A stretch of DNA of 64,000 nt from Brevundimonas fontaquae (GTDB lineage: Bacteria > Pseudomonadota > Alphaproteobacteria > Caulobacterales > Caulobacteraceae), in the NCBI RefSeq assembly GCF_017086445.1, contig NZ_CP070968.1:2480001-2544000 (forward strand), in the 5' to 3' direction. The notes beneath the pieces are model-generated. The model did no database searches. It was not told the origin of the DNA and saw only the letters and a list, made by a program, of their open reading frames with translations. Below, one piece after another: positions 1 through 11,401 of this stretch (position 1 is its first letter; the number at the start of each line of letters is the position of its first letter). A program made the position numbers and the translations under genes.

Positions 1-1
1 C

Positions 2-1591
<1,590 letters not shown>

Positions 1592-1661
1592 GCGCGCCGG
1601 CGAGGCCCAGCGCGCCCAGGCTGCCCGCACACACGGGTGGCAGCTAAGCCGTCGCCGCGCT

Positions 1662-2690
1662 TCAGATCGTCATCACGACGCGGCCCTCGATCTGGCCTTC
1701 GCGCATCCGCTGGAAGATGCTGTTCACATTCTCCAGCGGCTCGACCGAGACCGTGGCCTTGACCTTCTCGTCCGCAGCGAACTGAAGCGCCTCCTGAAGG
1801 TCTAGGCGGGTGCCGACGATCGAGCCGCGCACTGTGGTTCCGTTCAGCACCATATCGAAGATAGACAGGGGGAAGTCGCCGGGCGGCAGGCCGTTCAGCG
1901 CCACGGTCGCGCCGCGCGAGGTCATGTTGACCGCCTGTTCGAACGCTTTGGGCGAGACGGCTGTGACCAGCACGCCCTGGGCGCCGCCGTCGGTCTGGGC
2001 CTTGATGTCGGCGGCGGGATCGTTGGACGTCTTGGCGTTGACGGTGACGGTCGCGCCTAGCCGTCGCGCCAGATCCAGCTTGGCGTCGTCCACGTCGACG
2101 GCGGCGACGTTCAGCCCCATGGCCTTGGCGTACTGGACCGCCACATGGCCCAGGCCGCCGATGCCGGAAATCACGACCCAGTCGCCCGGCTTGGTGTCCG
2201 TCATCTTCAGCCCCTTATAGACCGTGACCCCGGCGCACAGGATCGGGGCGATGTCGGTGAAGCTGACATTGGCCGGCAGATGGCCGACGTAGTTGGGGTC
2301 TGCGATGGCGTATTCCGCGAACCCGCCATTGACCGAATATCCGGTGTTCTGCTGGTCATGACACAGGGTCTCCCAGCCGCCCAGGCAGTGTTTGCAATGA
2401 CCGCAGGCCGAATACAGCCACGGCACACCGACCCGGTCGCCTTCCTTGACCAGTGTGACCCCCGCCCCGACCGCCGAGACATAGCCGACGCCCTCGTGGC
2501 CCGGAATGAAGGGCGGATTCGGCTTGACCGGCCAATCGCCCTCGGCCGCGTGCATATCGGTGTGGCAGACGCCCGACGCCTCGATCTTGACCTGGATCTG
2601 ACCTGGACCCGGCTCGGGCACCGCAACCTCTTCGATGGTCAGCGGCTGACCGAACGCGCGCACGACGGCGGCCTTCATGGTTCTGGGCAT
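1662..2690 (-). CDS. adhP: zinc-dependent alcohol dehydrogenase, AdhP type
   Basis: Medium-chain dehydrogenase of 342 residues that probably interconverts primary alcohols and aldehydes with NAD(H). Catalytic zinc ligands are seen in GVCHTDMH and GHEGVG. The four-cysteine structural zinc lobe is [15 protein letters not shown]. The Rossmann motif [14 protein letters not shown] is followed by an Asp (AAVDVDD) that favours NAD over NADP. ATG at 2690 is preceded by AGGATG; an internal ATG at 2678 is possible. It lies downstream of the aldehyde dehydrogenase on the same strand, so the pair can take an alcohol to an acid. A strong intercistronic hairpin separates them. The substrate is not shown by the sequence. 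Confidence 0.9.
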   Translation of the reverse strand: MPRTMKAAVVRAFGQPLTIEEVAVPEPGPGQIQVKIEASGVCHTDMHAAEGDWPVKPNPPFIPGHEGVGYVSAVGAGVTLVKEGDRVGVPWLYSACGHCKHCLGGWETLCHDQQNTGYSVNGGFAEYAIADPNYVGHLPANVSFTDIAPILCAGVTVYKGLKMTDTKPGDWVVISGIGGLGHVAVQYAKAMGLNVAAVDVDDAKLDLARRLGATVTVNAKTSNDPAADIKAQTDGGAQGVLVTAVSPKAFEQAVNMTSRGATVALNGLPPGDFPLSIFDMVLNGTTVRGSIVGTRLDLQEALQFAADEKVKATVSVEPLENVNSIFQRMREGQIEGRVVMTI

Positions 2691-2717
2691 GGAACATCCT
2701 CGTCATTTTAGGGGACA

Positions 2718-2747
2718 GGCGGGCCGGAAGCAGGACACCGGCCCGCC
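2718..2747 (-). other. intercistronic hairpin between the aldehyde and alcohol dehydrogenase genes
   Basis: Perfect 10-bp inverted repeat (GGCGGGCCGG and its complement) with a 10-base loop. No T-run follows on either strand, so it is not a typical intrinsic terminator. It could stabilise or process the mRNA between the two genes and set their relative expression. Confidence 0.45.
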
Positions 2748-2832
2748 CTCTTGGGACGTATGCTCTCCGAACCGATGGATCAGAGAGCGATCACAGGATG
2801 ACCGATCCGGGACCGGCCATCCTTGATGCAGA

Positions 2833-4350
2833 TCAGAAGAAGCCCAACTTGTCTGGGCTGTAGCTGACCAACAGGTTCTTGGTCTGCTGATAGTGGTCCA
2901 GCATCATGCGGTGGTTCTCCCGCCCGATGCCCGACTTCTTGTAGCCGCCGAAGGCCGCATGGGCCGGATACTGGTGATAGCAGTTGGTCCAGACCCGTCC
3001 CGCCTGGATGGCGCGACCGGCGCGATAGGCGGTGTTCATGTCGCGCGACCACACCCCGGCGCCCAGGCCGTATTCGGTGTCGTTGGCGATTTCCATGGCC
3101 TCTTCAAAAGTCTTGAAGGTCGTGACCGCCAGGACCGGACCGAAGATCTCCTCCTGGAAGATCCGCATATCGTTGGTGCCTTTGAACACGGTGGGCTTGA
3201 CGTAGTAGCCGCCGGCCAGATCGTCCTTGAGCGCGGCCTGATCGCCGCCGGTCAGGACCTCGGCCCCCTCCTCCCTGCCGAGCTTCAGATAGCCGAGGAT
3301 CTTCTTCAGCTGCTGGTCCGAGGCCTGGGCGCCGACCATGGTCGCCGGGTCCAGAGGGTCGCCTTGAACGATGGCTTCCACCCGGGCGATCGCCTTCTCG
3401 ATGAAGGCCTCATAGATGTCCTCATGGATCAGAGCGCGGCTGGGGCAGGTGCAGACCTCGCCCTGATTGAGCGCGAACATGGCGAAGCCTTCCAGCGCCT
3501 TGTCCAGATAGGCGTCGTCGTGATCCATCACGTCTTTGAAGAAGATGTTCGGCGACTTGCCGCCGAGCTCCAGCGTGACCGGAATCAGGTTCTGGGTCGC
3601 ATACTGCATGATCTTCTGACCAACGGCGGTCGAGCCCGTGAAGGCGATCTTGGCGATGCGCGGATTGGTGGCCAATGGCTCGCCTACCTCGGCGCCCGTA
3701 CCCGAAACGATGTTCAGCACGCCGGCCGGCAGCAAATCCTGGATCAGTTCGACCACCACGAGGATGGACGCCGGCGTCTGTTCCGCCGGCTTCAGCACGA
3801 TGCAGTTGCCCGCCGCCAGGGCCGGAGCGATCTTCCAGGCCGCCATCAGGATCGGGAAGTTCCAGGGGATGATCTGCCCCACCACGCCCAGCGGCTCATG
3901 GAAATGATAGGCGACCGTGTCGTGGTCCAGTTCCGAAATCCCGCCTTCCTGCGCCCGGATGCAGCCGGCGAAGTAGCGGAAATGGTCGATCGCCAGGGGG
4001 ATGTCGGCGGCCGAGGTCTCGCGCACCGGCTTGCCGTTGTCCCAGGTCTCCGCCTCTGCGACGGCTTGCAGATTGGCTTCGATCCGGTCGGCGATCTTGT
4101 TCAGGATGACGGCGCGTTCGGCGACGCTGGTTCGCCCCCAGTCGTCCTTGGCGGCGTGAGCGGCGTCCAAGGCCATTTCGACGTCGGCCGCGTCCGATCG
4201 TGCGACCTCGCACAGGACGCGGCCGTTCACCGGGGAGGTGTTCTCAAAATAGCGGCCGTTGACGGGCGCGACCCACTGTCCGCCGATGAAGTTGTCGTAG
4301 CGCGCCTTGAACTTGGGGGTCGCGGCGCGGCTGAACTCGGGCTTGGTCAT
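2833..4350 (-). CDS. NAD-dependent aldehyde dehydrogenase (AcoD/ExaC-like)
   Basis: Oxidises an aldehyde, probably acetaldehyde, to the acid. It has 505 residues, the usual family length. Seen: the N-terminal Rossmann region with [23 protein letters not shown], the glycine motif FTGSTAVG, the general base Glu261 in [12 protein letters not shown], and the catalytic Cys300 in [14 protein letters not shown]. The second cysteine (302) and the CPSR signature are typical of the AcoD/ExaC group. ATG at 4350 is preferred because AGGAGG lies just upstream; the frame stays open for 36 more codons but lacks such a site. An AcoR-like regulator gene lies immediately upstream on the same strand and adhP downstream, suggesting an alcohol or acetoin oxidation unit. 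Confidence 0.93.
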   Translation of the reverse strand: MTKPEFSRAATPKFKARYDNFIGGQWVAPVNGRYFENTSPVNGRVLCEVARSDAADVEMALDAAHAAKDDWGRTSVAERAVILNKIADRIEANLQAVAEAETWDNGKPVRETSAADIPLAIDHFRYFAGCIRAQEGGISELDHDTVAYHFHEPLGVVGQIIPWNFPILMAAWKIAPALAAGNCIVLKPAEQTPASILVVVELIQDLLPAGVLNIVSGTGAEVGEPLATNPRIAKIAFTGSTAVGQKIMQYATQNLIPVTLELGGKSPNIFFKDVMDHDDAYLDKALEGFAMFALNQGEVCTCPSRALIHEDIYEAFIEKAIARVEAIVQGDPLDPATMVGAQASDQQLKKILGYLKLGREEGAEVLTGGDQAALKDDLAGGYYVKPTVFKGTNDMRIFQEEIFGPVLAVTTFKTFEEAMEIANDTEYGLGAGVWSRDMNTAYRAGRAIQAGRVWTNCYHQYPAHAAFGGYKKSGIGRENHRMMLDHYQQTKNLLVSYSPDKLGFF

Positions 4351-4485
4351 GATGGCCTCCTGCGGTTTCCTCTGGCGTCGATTGTCGACGTCGTTGGAGC
4401 CAGAAGTGCCATCGGCCTGCGCCCGTCCGCCAGACGACAACGCCATGGTGCAGTGCAAACCTGTCGCATCGCTGCGACACTCGGT

Positions 4486-5460
4486 TCAGTGGGTTTCCCG
4501 GGACAGCCCCAGACGATGCAATTTGCGATGCAGAGTCGCCCGGCTGACACCAAGCGCTTTCGCTGCGGCGGACACATTGCCCCCGGTGCGCGCCAGGGCC
4601 CGACGCACCGCGCCTCGCTCGGCCTCCAGAAGCTCGGCCTCGACCGACCCCGTGTCGAGCACCTCGGACGCCGCCAGCTGCGCCGCGATCCGTTCATCGG
4701 TGATCGACAGGGCCAGACGTGCGGCGCGAGTGGCGCCGATCACCATATCGTCCCGGTCGACAGCCAGCAGCGCCGCCGTGTTCCGCTCGCCGGTATCGCC
4801 CGCCAGCACGATCCGGGCCTGGTGGAAGGCCTGGCGGAAAGTCTGCGCCTCAATGGCGCGCGCGGCGTCGGCGACCGCCGCCGCGATCAGTCCCAGCACG
4901 CCCTCCGTCGCATCCGCGCGGCAGGACGACACGTCCAGCAGTCCCGCCAGCCGCCCCAGGTGATCGTGAATCGGATGGCTCGTGCAGCTCAGGGCCGTGT
5001 TGCGCGTATGGAAATGCTGGTCACGGTGGATGGTCACGGGCCTGTGCTCCGCCAGAGCGGTCCCAATGCCGTTGGTGCCCTCCACCGCCTCCGACCATAT
5101 GGCCCCCGGCCACAGCCCCCATCGACGAAAGGCGACGTCGTCCGCCGCCGCCCCCCGGCGCTCCAGCGGCACCCCGTCGGCATTGGTCAGCAGGATGCAG
5201 CAGCCGGTATCACCCACGGCCAGAAACAGCCGATCCAGAACCCCTTGCGCGGCCCGCGTCATCGGCTCCATCGCCTGGCGCGCCTCGCGTAACTGACCCT
5301 CGGTCAGGGTTTGCGGCATGCCTTGGTCCTCAGGATCCAAGCCATACAGCGACAGGGATCGGCGCCATGACGCCGCCAGGGCCGAGCGCGCGGGCTCGGC
5401 GCCGTTTTCAAGCGCCCGCTTGATCAGGCTTCCATGGTTGTGTCCCGGCCGGTCGGCCAT
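4486..5460 (-). CDS. AcoR-like transcriptional regulator lacking the sigma54 AAA+ domain
   Basis: Probable activator or repressor of the downstream aldehyde/alcohol dehydrogenase genes. It has 324 residues. The N-terminal part (about 20-190) looks like the AcoR GAF sensory region, with WSEAVEGTNGIGTALAEHRPVTIHRDQHF and SCTSHPIHDHLGRLAGLLDVSS. The C-terminus (about 280-320) is a Fis-type helix-turn-helix, RALARTGGNVSAAAKALGVSRATLHRKLHRLGL. Full AcoR proteins are about twice as long and have an AAA+ domain with GAFTGA between these parts; none is present. It therefore probably does not drive sigma54 promoters. ATG at 5460 is preceded by GGGAGAC. Confidence 0.85.
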   Translation of the reverse strand: MADRPGHNHGSLIKRALENGAEPARSALAASWRRSLSLYGLDPEDQGMPQTLTEGQLREARQAMEPMTRAAQGVLDRLFLAVGDTGCCILLTNADGVPLERRGAAADDVAFRRWGLWPGAIWSEAVEGTNGIGTALAEHRPVTIHRDQHFHTRNTALSCTSHPIHDHLGRLAGLLDVSSCRADATEGVLGLIAAAVADAARAIEAQTFRQAFHQARIVLAGDTGERNTAALLAVDRDDMVIGATRAARLALSITDERIAAQLAASEVLDTGSVEAELLEAERGAVRRALARTGGNVSAAAKALGVSRATLHRKLHRLGLSRETH

Positions 5461-5661
5461 GGTGTCTCCCAGGACATTCTCGCTCCGATCAGACGCCCGC
5501 ACCGAGCCAAGGTCAAGGGATGCGTCGCAAAGCTTCAAAAGCTTCCCTAAGGTCTGGTTTTCATTGGTCTTCGTGGATGAGTTCGGCCTTGTTTTCGGCC
5601 GAAAGCCGGATCACCTTGTGCATCAAAGGGTCGCACAGGCGGCCTGAACAAGGGAACGACC

Positions 5662-6084
5662 ATGAAGACCAAGATCATGCTGGCCGCCGCCGCGCTGGCG
5701 ACGGCCCTCGCCTCTCCGGCCCTGGCGGGTGATCCAACCGGCCTGTGGCAGACGCCGACCAATGGCGGTCAGGTGCGGATCGCGCGCTGCGGCCAGGCGC
5801 TGTGCGGTACGCTGGTGACTTCGGACCACATTCGCGCCGACGCCAATGCGCGGGACGCCAACAATCGCAACGCCGCCCAGCGGAACCGCACCCTTCGCAA
5901 TCTGCCCATGCTGACCGGCTTCACCGGCGGTCCGACGGAATGGCGTAATGGCTCGGTCTACAACCCGGCCGACGGCGGCACCTATCGCGGCACCATCACC
6001 ATGACAAACGACAACAGCCTGCGTCTGCGCGGCTGCATCGTGGCTCCGCTTTGCAAGACCCAGACCTGGACCCGCATCCAGTAG
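5662..6084 (+). CDS. secreted DUF2147 family protein
   Basis: Small exported protein of 140 residues. A clear signal peptide (MKTKIMLAAAALATALASPALA) ends at an AxA cleavage site. The mature part carries the DUF2147 pattern: GLWQTPTNGGQVRIARCGQALCGTLV, a middle GSVYNPADGGTYRGTITMTNDNSLRLRGC, and the C-terminal LCKTQTWTR. The four cysteines may form two disulfides. ATG at 5662 follows AGGGAACGACC. The biochemical role of the family is not known to me. It is divergent from the AcoR-like gene and followed by a strong terminator. Confidence 0.85.
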   Translation: MKTKIMLAAAALATALASPALAGDPTGLWQTPTNGGQVRIARCGQALCGTLVTSDHIRADANARDANNRNAAQRNRTLRNLPMLTGFTGGPTEWRNGSVYNPADGGTYRGTITMTNDNSLRLRGCIVAPLCKTQTWTRIQ

Positions 6085-6107
6085 GATCAGCGCGACACAC
6101 ACACACG

Positions 6108-6145
6108 AAAGGCCCGGTCGGAGCGATCCGACCGGGCCTTTTCTA
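6108..6145. terminator. bidirectional intrinsic terminator
   Basis: Inverted repeat AGGCCCGGTCGG, loop agcgat, CCGACCGGGCCT, flanked by an A-run on the left and TTTT on the right. It can end both the DUF2147 transcript and the convergent aldo/keto reductase transcript. Confidence 0.85.
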
Positions 6146-6158
6146 TTTGGCTCGTAGC

Positions 6159-7145
<987 letters not shown>

Positions 7146-7243
7146 GGGGCCTTCTCCTGTCGATGTGGGGGATCGGCCACACGGCCGATGATCAGGAGAT
7201 GGTCGCGGCGACGGCGGGCTGCAAGCCCGGCCGTGCTTTGCGA

Positions 7244-7320
7244 TGGTACCGCCTCTCAGGCTTGAACTGAGGACCTCCGGTTCCACAAACCGGCGCTCTA
7301 ACCAACTGAGCTAAGGCGGC
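7244..7320 (-). tRNA. tRNA-His(GTG)
   Basis: A 77-base cloverleaf with CCA encoded. The anticodon stem is CCGGT/ACCGG with loop TTGTGGA, giving GTG. The acceptor pairs fully if a G1-U72 wobble is allowed, and the discriminator base is A73. Most bacteria have C73 paired to an extra G-1; A73 is the alphaproteobacterial form. Confidence 0.93.
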
Positions 7321-7417
7321 CCGCGCATCGCGAGGCGCGTTCTCTACCGGGCCTGCGGCAGGCGATCAAGCGCCTTCCTCATATTTCGTCAGGAGATTTT
7401 GCCGGCGATGCCGCAAA

Positions 7418-7449
7418 CAAAAACGCCCCGGAGATTGCTCTCCGAGGCG
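7418..7449 (-). terminator. intrinsic terminator of the exbB-exbD-tonB operon
   Basis: On the minus strand an 11-bp stem (CGCCTCGGAGA against TCTCCGGGGCG, one G-T pair) with loop GCAA is followed by TTTTTG. It lies about 20 bases after the tonB stop. Confidence 0.8.
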
Positions 7450-7470
7450 CCTTGTCTGTTGCCGTGACGA

Positions 7471-8190
7471 TCACCCGAGGGTGAAGGGCACCCGGACGCG
7501 GAAGGTCGCGTCTTGAGCGGCGCCATCGACGGTCCGCGGGGACAGTTGTCCACGCTGAACCACCCGAATGGCGGCGCGGCCGAAGCCCATTCCTGCAGGC
7601 TCTTCGGAAACCACCCGGCAGTTCGCCGGAGATCCGTTGGAGCGCGCCGTGCACTCGACCGTAGCCGAACCGCTGATTTCACGTTCCAGCGCACGCGCCG
7701 GGAAGTCATCAGCCGTCGGGCGCGGTTGGCGCGACCACTGAACGTTCGTGATCGTCGACGGGCGCGGCGGAGCCGGGGGAGCGGGCGGAGGCGGAGGTCC
7801 AGGAATATTGACGGGCGGACCCGTATATTCGACCCGATCTTCCTTCTTCGTCGGCGTGATATTGACCGGCGGAGGGGGGACGATGTTCGGGACCGGAGCC
7901 GGCACGCGCACCTGAAGCTTCGGCGGCGGAGGCGTATCCGTCGGCGGAGGCGGCGGGGGCGGAGGCGGCGGAGGCGGCGGAACCGGCTCGACCAACTCGA
8001 CCTCGACGGACTCGTCGACGTAGTTGAACTCCTTCAGCTTAAATTTCGACTGCTGCAGGAAGAAGATCAGCAAGGCAAACAGGATGCTGACGACCAGCAA
8101 GCACACGATCAGCACGGGGTAAGAAACCCCCATGAAGCCCTTGGACTTGGGTACGTCGTAACGACTGCGATGATATTCGACGTCTGTCAT
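7471..8190 (-). CDS. tonB: TonB energy-transducing protein
   Basis: Transfers proton-motive-force energy from ExbBD to outer-membrane TonB-dependent receptors. It has 239 residues. A cytoplasmic N-terminus precedes one membrane helix (about 23-46, YPVLIVCLLVVSILFALLIFF). A long periplasmic linker follows, with an unbroken run of 13 prolines and many further PP pairs (about 70-155). The C-terminal TonB domain reads DFPARALEREISGSATVECTARSNGSPANCRVVSEEP. It is last in the exbB-exbD-tonB operon, 14 bases after exbD. A TonB-dependent receptor gene occurs elsewhere in this window at 58-61 kb. Confidence 0.94.
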   Translation of the reverse strand: MTDVEYHRSRYDVPKSKGFMGVSYPVLIVCLLVVSILFALLIFFLQQSKFKLKEFNYVDESVEVELVEPVPPPPPPPPPPPPPTDTPPPPKLQVRVPAPVPNIVPPPPVNITPTKKEDRVEYTGPPVNIPGPPPPPAPPAPPRPSTITNVQWSRQPRPTADDFPARALEREISGSATVECTARSNGSPANCRVVSEEPAGMGFGRAAIRVVQRGQLSPRTVDGAAQDATFRVRVPFTLG

Positions 8191-8204
8191 ACTATCTCCG
8201 CACT

Positions 8205-8639
8205 CTAGCTCGTCGCCTGGTCTTCGCCGACCAGCGCAACACTATAGAAGCCGTTATCCTGGAGCGCATTCATAACCTGCATGAAGTCACCGTAACGGGT
8301 GTTCTGGTCGCCCCGAATGAAGATCCGCTCATCAGCCGGGTTCCGGGAACCGATCTGTTCTTTCAGATCGGCGCCTAGGGATCCGACGTCGGTCTTGAAG
8401 TCGCCCACATAGACGTCGCCGTCGTTCTGGATCGAAATATAGACCGGCTTGGGCGGGTTCGGGGCCGCCTTGGCGACGGCGATTGGCAACTCGACGGGCA
8501 CCGACACGGAGGCTAGCGGAGCCGCCACCATGAAGATGATGAGCAAGACCAGCATGATATCAACGAAAGGCGTAACGTTGATATCGCTGTTGGCCTCGAC
8601 CACGTTGCCAGCGCCGCCCGATTTAATCTTGGCGGCCAT
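8205..8639 (-). CDS. exbD: biopolymer transport protein ExbD
   Basis: Proton-channel partner of ExbB in the TonB motor. It has 144 residues with a single N-terminal membrane helix, VDIMLVLLIIFMVAAPL, whose first Asp (in INVTPFVDIMLVL) is the conserved protonatable residue. A periplasmic domain follows (ERIFIRGDQNTRYGDFMQVMNALQDNGF). It sits between exbB and tonB with very short spacers. Confidence 0.95.
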   Translation of the reverse strand: MAAKIKSGGAGNVVEANSDINVTPFVDIMLVLLIIFMVAAPLASVSVPVELPIAVAKAAPNPPKPVYISIQNDGDVYVGDFKTDVGSLGADLKEQIGSRNPADERIFIRGDQNTRYGDFMQVMNALQDNGFYSVALVGEDQATS

Positions 8640-8644
8640 CCGTC

Positions 8645-9529
8645 TTACGCTCCCTTGTCGAGCTGACGCGAGATGCCGTTCAGCAGCTCAGCGGCGAAGC
8701 CGTCGGCGCGGGTGCCGTAACCGGCGATGCGGGTGTTGAAGTAGTTATAGAACACAACGGCCGGGATAGCGGCGAACAGGCCGATACCGGTGGCCAGCAG
8801 AGCCTCAGCGATACCCGGAGCAACGACGGCCAGGTTGGTCGTGTTGGATTCGGCGATACCAATGAAGGAGTTCATGATGCCGTAAACGGTGCCGAACAGA
8901 CCGACGAACGGACCGATCGATCCGACCGAAGCCAGGAATTGCTGACCGCCCGACAGACGCTTGGCCAGACCGGATTGCACGGCGGCGACGGCGGCTTGTG
9001 CGCGACCCAGGGCCGAGTCCAGGTGATCGCCGGTGACCGACAGACCCGATTGACGCGACAGTTCGATTTCTTCGGTGGCGGCGGCGGCCATATCGGCCAG
9101 CGGGTTGCCGTCGAACTCTTCCTGAGTGGCGACGGCGCGCATGTCAGCGATGGTGCGGGCGCCGCGGAAGTTTTCGAGGAAGTTGTCGGTCTTGCGGTTC
9201 AGAGCGCCGAACTCGAACAGCTTGATAAGCAGCAGGGTCCACGACAGGATCGAGGCCAGCAGCAGGCCGGCCATGACGACCTTAACGACGACCGTGGCTT
9301 CCATGAACATGGAGATCGGGGTGATGCCGCCGCCGTGCGCGCCGCCAGCGGTTTCGGCGACGGTCGCCGGGTCGGCTTCGCCAGCGGCCGGAGCGGCGGC
9401 TGCGGGGGCCGCAGTCGAGGTCGCGGGGGTCGGCTCGGCCGGGGCCTGGGCCAGGACCGGCGAGCTCGCCATCAGCGCGGCGGCGCCGGCCATGGCGAGA
9501 AGGATGTTCGTCTTTTTGCTGTTCAGCAT
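8645..9529 (-). CDS. exbB: MotA/TolQ/ExbB proton channel protein ExbB
   Basis: Inner-membrane channel subunit of the TonB energy system, 294 residues. The N-terminus MLNSKKTNILLAMAGAAALMASSPVLAQA looks like a cleavable signal sequence and is followed by an Ala/Pro-rich stretch to about residue 65. Three membrane segments follow (VVVKVVMAGLLLASILSWTL; the conserved block GSIGPFVGLFGTVYGIMNSF; and LLATGIGLFAAIPAVVFYNYF). ATG at 9529 was chosen because it begins the signal peptide and has AGGAACT upstream; the open frame runs further but is not protein-like. First gene of the operon. Confidence 0.94.
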   Translation of the reverse strand: MLNSKKTNILLAMAGAAALMASSPVLAQAPAEPTPATSTAAPAAAAPAAGEADPATVAETAGGAHGGGITPISMFMEATVVVKVVMAGLLLASILSWTLLLIKLFEFGALNRKTDNFLENFRGARTIADMRAVATQEEFDGNPLADMAAAATEEIELSRQSGLSVTGDHLDSALGRAQAAVAAVQSGLAKRLSGGQQFLASVGSIGPFVGLFGTVYGIMNSFIGIAESNTTNLAVVAPGIAEALLATGIGLFAAIPAVVFYNYFNTRIAGYGTRADGFAAELLNGISRQLDKGA

Positions 9530-10059
9530 AATTCGCCAGTTCCTGCTTGGTCTGACTCGTGGAACCAAAGGTGCGGCCATAGTCAGCGACCGCCCCCCAA
9601 CCTGAAATGTTTCCTTCAACGCGCCCGTCCTTTCGAGGATCAGAGCCCGCTGAAATCTTCGGTGGAGATCGAACCGGTCGCCCGCCTCGTCTCCGCTGGT
9701 CGAACCTTCGGGGACACGTCCCCGGCGATCCGCATTAACGTCTTCTTGCGAAGGCGCCTCAACCCTTTGACGAACCCTTACCGGAGCGTCAAGGGACAAG
9801 AAGGGCTTTTAACCCGTCGAGAGACATGGAGAAAAGTTCCACCAACCGGCGCATTAAAGTGCAGCTGCGCGACATTTTGATGATGATATGGCGTCAGATG
9901 AAGCAAGTTTGTTCAAAACGGCCGTCCTGAGCGCGATCATTTCCCGATACTGCAAATGTAGGGCTGATCGCTGCAAGCCAGCGAAACCTGTGGGCGGCGC
10001 AAAGGCGGCAGCGCATGATCATGCGCCCGAAACAATCGATTTCAAGGAGTAGGAAAAGA
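9530..10059. other. 530-base non-coding region upstream of exbB
   Basis: I see no convincing gene here on either strand. It should hold the promoter of the exbB-exbD-tonB operon. The one distinct element is a perfect 16-bp palindrome at 10011-10026. I could not identify a reliable iron-regulator box by eye. Confidence 0.5.
10011..10026. repeat. perfect 16-bp palindrome, possible operator
   Basis: GCGCATGATCATGCGC is its own reverse complement. It lies between the tRNA-Phe gene and the exbB promoter region. It could bind a dimeric regulator; no protein is assigned. Confidence 0.35.
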
Positions 10060-10135
10060 TGGTGCCTGGAGGCGGGTTCGAACCACCGACACGCGGATTT
10101 TCAATCCGCTGCTCTACCAGCTGAGCTATCCAGGC
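10060..10135 (-). tRNA. tRNA-Phe(GAA)
   Basis: A 76-base cloverleaf with encoded CCA. The acceptor is GCCTGGA against TCCAGGC. The anticodon stem is GCGGA/TCCGC with loop TTGAAAA, so the anticodon is GAA. Arms pair well. Confidence 0.96.
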
Positions 10136-10198
10136 GCCGACGCGGCGTCGCGAGAGGCGGGTCTATAGGGGAGGCTTTTCCGCCTGTCCAGCGCCCAA

Positions 10199-10363
10199 TC
10201 AGTCCTTTTCGTCATCATCTTCCGCGCCCTCGTCCAGGGCGACAGGAATGGCGTAGCCGCCTGTGAACCAGCGCTGCAAATCGACGTCGGAACAGCGACG
10301 TGAGCAGAAGGGCTTATACTTGGGATCGGCGTCGGCCTTACGGCATATGGGACAGGAAGCCAC
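10199..10363 (-). CDS. yacG: YacG zinc-finger protein (DNA gyrase inhibitor family)
   Basis: Short protein of 54 residues. It has the family zinc-binding pattern CPIC near the N-terminus and CSRRC about 13 residues later, followed by the conserved CSDVDLQRWFTGGYAIP and an acidic tail. YacG of E. coli binds gyrase and inhibits its activity. The start is GTG at 10363, giving MASCPICRK, three bases after the stop of the upstream RNase E/G-like gene, so translation is probably coupled. Confidence 0.9.
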   Translation of the reverse strand: MASCPICRKADADPKYKPFCSRRCSDVDLQRWFTGGYAIPVALDEGAEDDDEKD

Positions 10364-10366
10364 GGC

Positions 10367-11401
10367 TCACCCCTCTTCTATTCGTCCCCGCCCTGGCGGG
10401 ATCGCGGCATCGGCCTGGATCACCGCTCGCGGTCCCAGACGAGCCGCCAGCGGATAAGCGATCAGGGCTTCGTCCGGTGCGCAGCGCGCGATGATGCGTG
10501 GCGACAAGGTATCCGCCAGCAGGTGCCGTCGCAAAGCGCGGACGACAGATATAGCCCGCGTCTGAACCGAGGGGCGTCCGCCGGCGTCGAGCAGAACCTC
10601 CTCGATCGGCGTGCGGCGCCAGGGAAGCGACATCTGCAACAGGCCGAATCGACTGACGGGTCCGAAGACGGCCTGAGGTTCGTGGCCGAACGCGGCCCGC
10701 ACGACCTTGGACTGCGCCTCAGCGTCCGTGCCATCCCCGACCATGTCGATGACGACCAGGCCGCCCCAGTTCCGCAGGCCGATCAGCCGCGCCGCCTGTT
10801 TCAAGCCCTCGCGATTCGCAGCCGCCCTTGCCTGTTTCGGATCACGACCGGGCGTAGAGGCGAAGTCGATGTCCACAGCGACCAAGGCGCGGGTGCGTTC
10901 GATGGCGAGATCGATTCCGTGCGAGGCGAAAACGCACGACCGAACCAGGGCATCTTCCTCCGCCTCGATCACGGCGTCGATCGCGGCGATGCCGGTGACT
11001 GATTCCTCGCCGGGCGCGAGATCGCGCAACTGTTCGGCGATGCTGGGTGCGGGCTGGATCAGGCGAGGCGCCCCCTCCCCCGCCCCCAGACGGCGAACCA
11101 CCGCCCCTTTTCCCGCTCGAGGTTCGGCGGTGACGACGACTTCCAGCCGTTGGCCTTGCGTAAGTCGGTCGTTTTTTGGGAACGGCAAAAAGGCGGCGGC
11201 CGGCGCGGCGATATCGACAAAGGCACCGCGTATGCCCGGGTTCACCTCGATGACACGCCCCGCAGAGCGGGCGCCAAGTCGGGTCTCCTCTGGTTCACCC
11301 TCGCGATGGATCAGAAGATGAGCGTAGCGGCCGTCGCGCATGATCGCGCCACGCGTCTCGCCTGGCGTCTCGTCGAGGAAGACCTCGACTGCGCCGCTCA
11401 T
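10367..11401 (-). CDS. short ribonuclease E/G family protein
   Basis: Probable endoribonuclease, 344 residues. It contains an S1-like region near residues 30-85 (NPGIRGAFVDIAAPAAAFLPF) and the DNase I-like catalytic part. The two catalytic Asp positions match LVAVDIDFASTPGRD and GLVVIDMVGDGTD. The protein stops where full RNase E/G would carry the CPxC zinc-link and the small domain, so it is a shortened form. ATG at 11401 overlaps the maf stop by four bases, and yacG follows within three bases. In vivo activity or oligomer state is uncertain given the missing zinc-link. Confidence 0.86.
   Translation of the reverse strand: MSGAVEVFLDETPGETRGAIMRDGRYAHLLIHREGEPEETRLGARSAGRVIEVNPGIRGAFVDIAAPAAAFLPFPKNDRLTQGQRLEVVVTAEPRAGKGAVVRRLGAGEGAPRLIQPAPSIAEQLRDLAPGEESVTGIAAIDAVIEAEEDALVRSCVFASHGIDLAIERTRALVAVDIDFASTPGRDPKQARAAANREGLKQAARLIGLRNWGGLVVIDMVGDGTDAEAQSKVVRAAFGHEPQAVFGPVSRFGLLQMSLPWRRTPIEEVLLDAGGRPSVQTRAISVVRALRRHLLADTLSPRIIARCAPDEALIAYPLAARLGPRAVIQADAAIPPGRGRIEEG

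Noticed and set aside
2893..5292. A 799-codon plus-strand frame opposite the aldehyde dehydrogenase and regulator
   Set aside because: It spans two genes on the other strand, has Asp/Gly/Arg/His-rich composition typical of the antisense frame in GC-rich DNA, and shows no domain.
7900..7985. GGC-rich tandem repeat read as a microsatellite or CRISPR-like array
   Set aside because: It encodes the polyproline linker of TonB on the minus strand.
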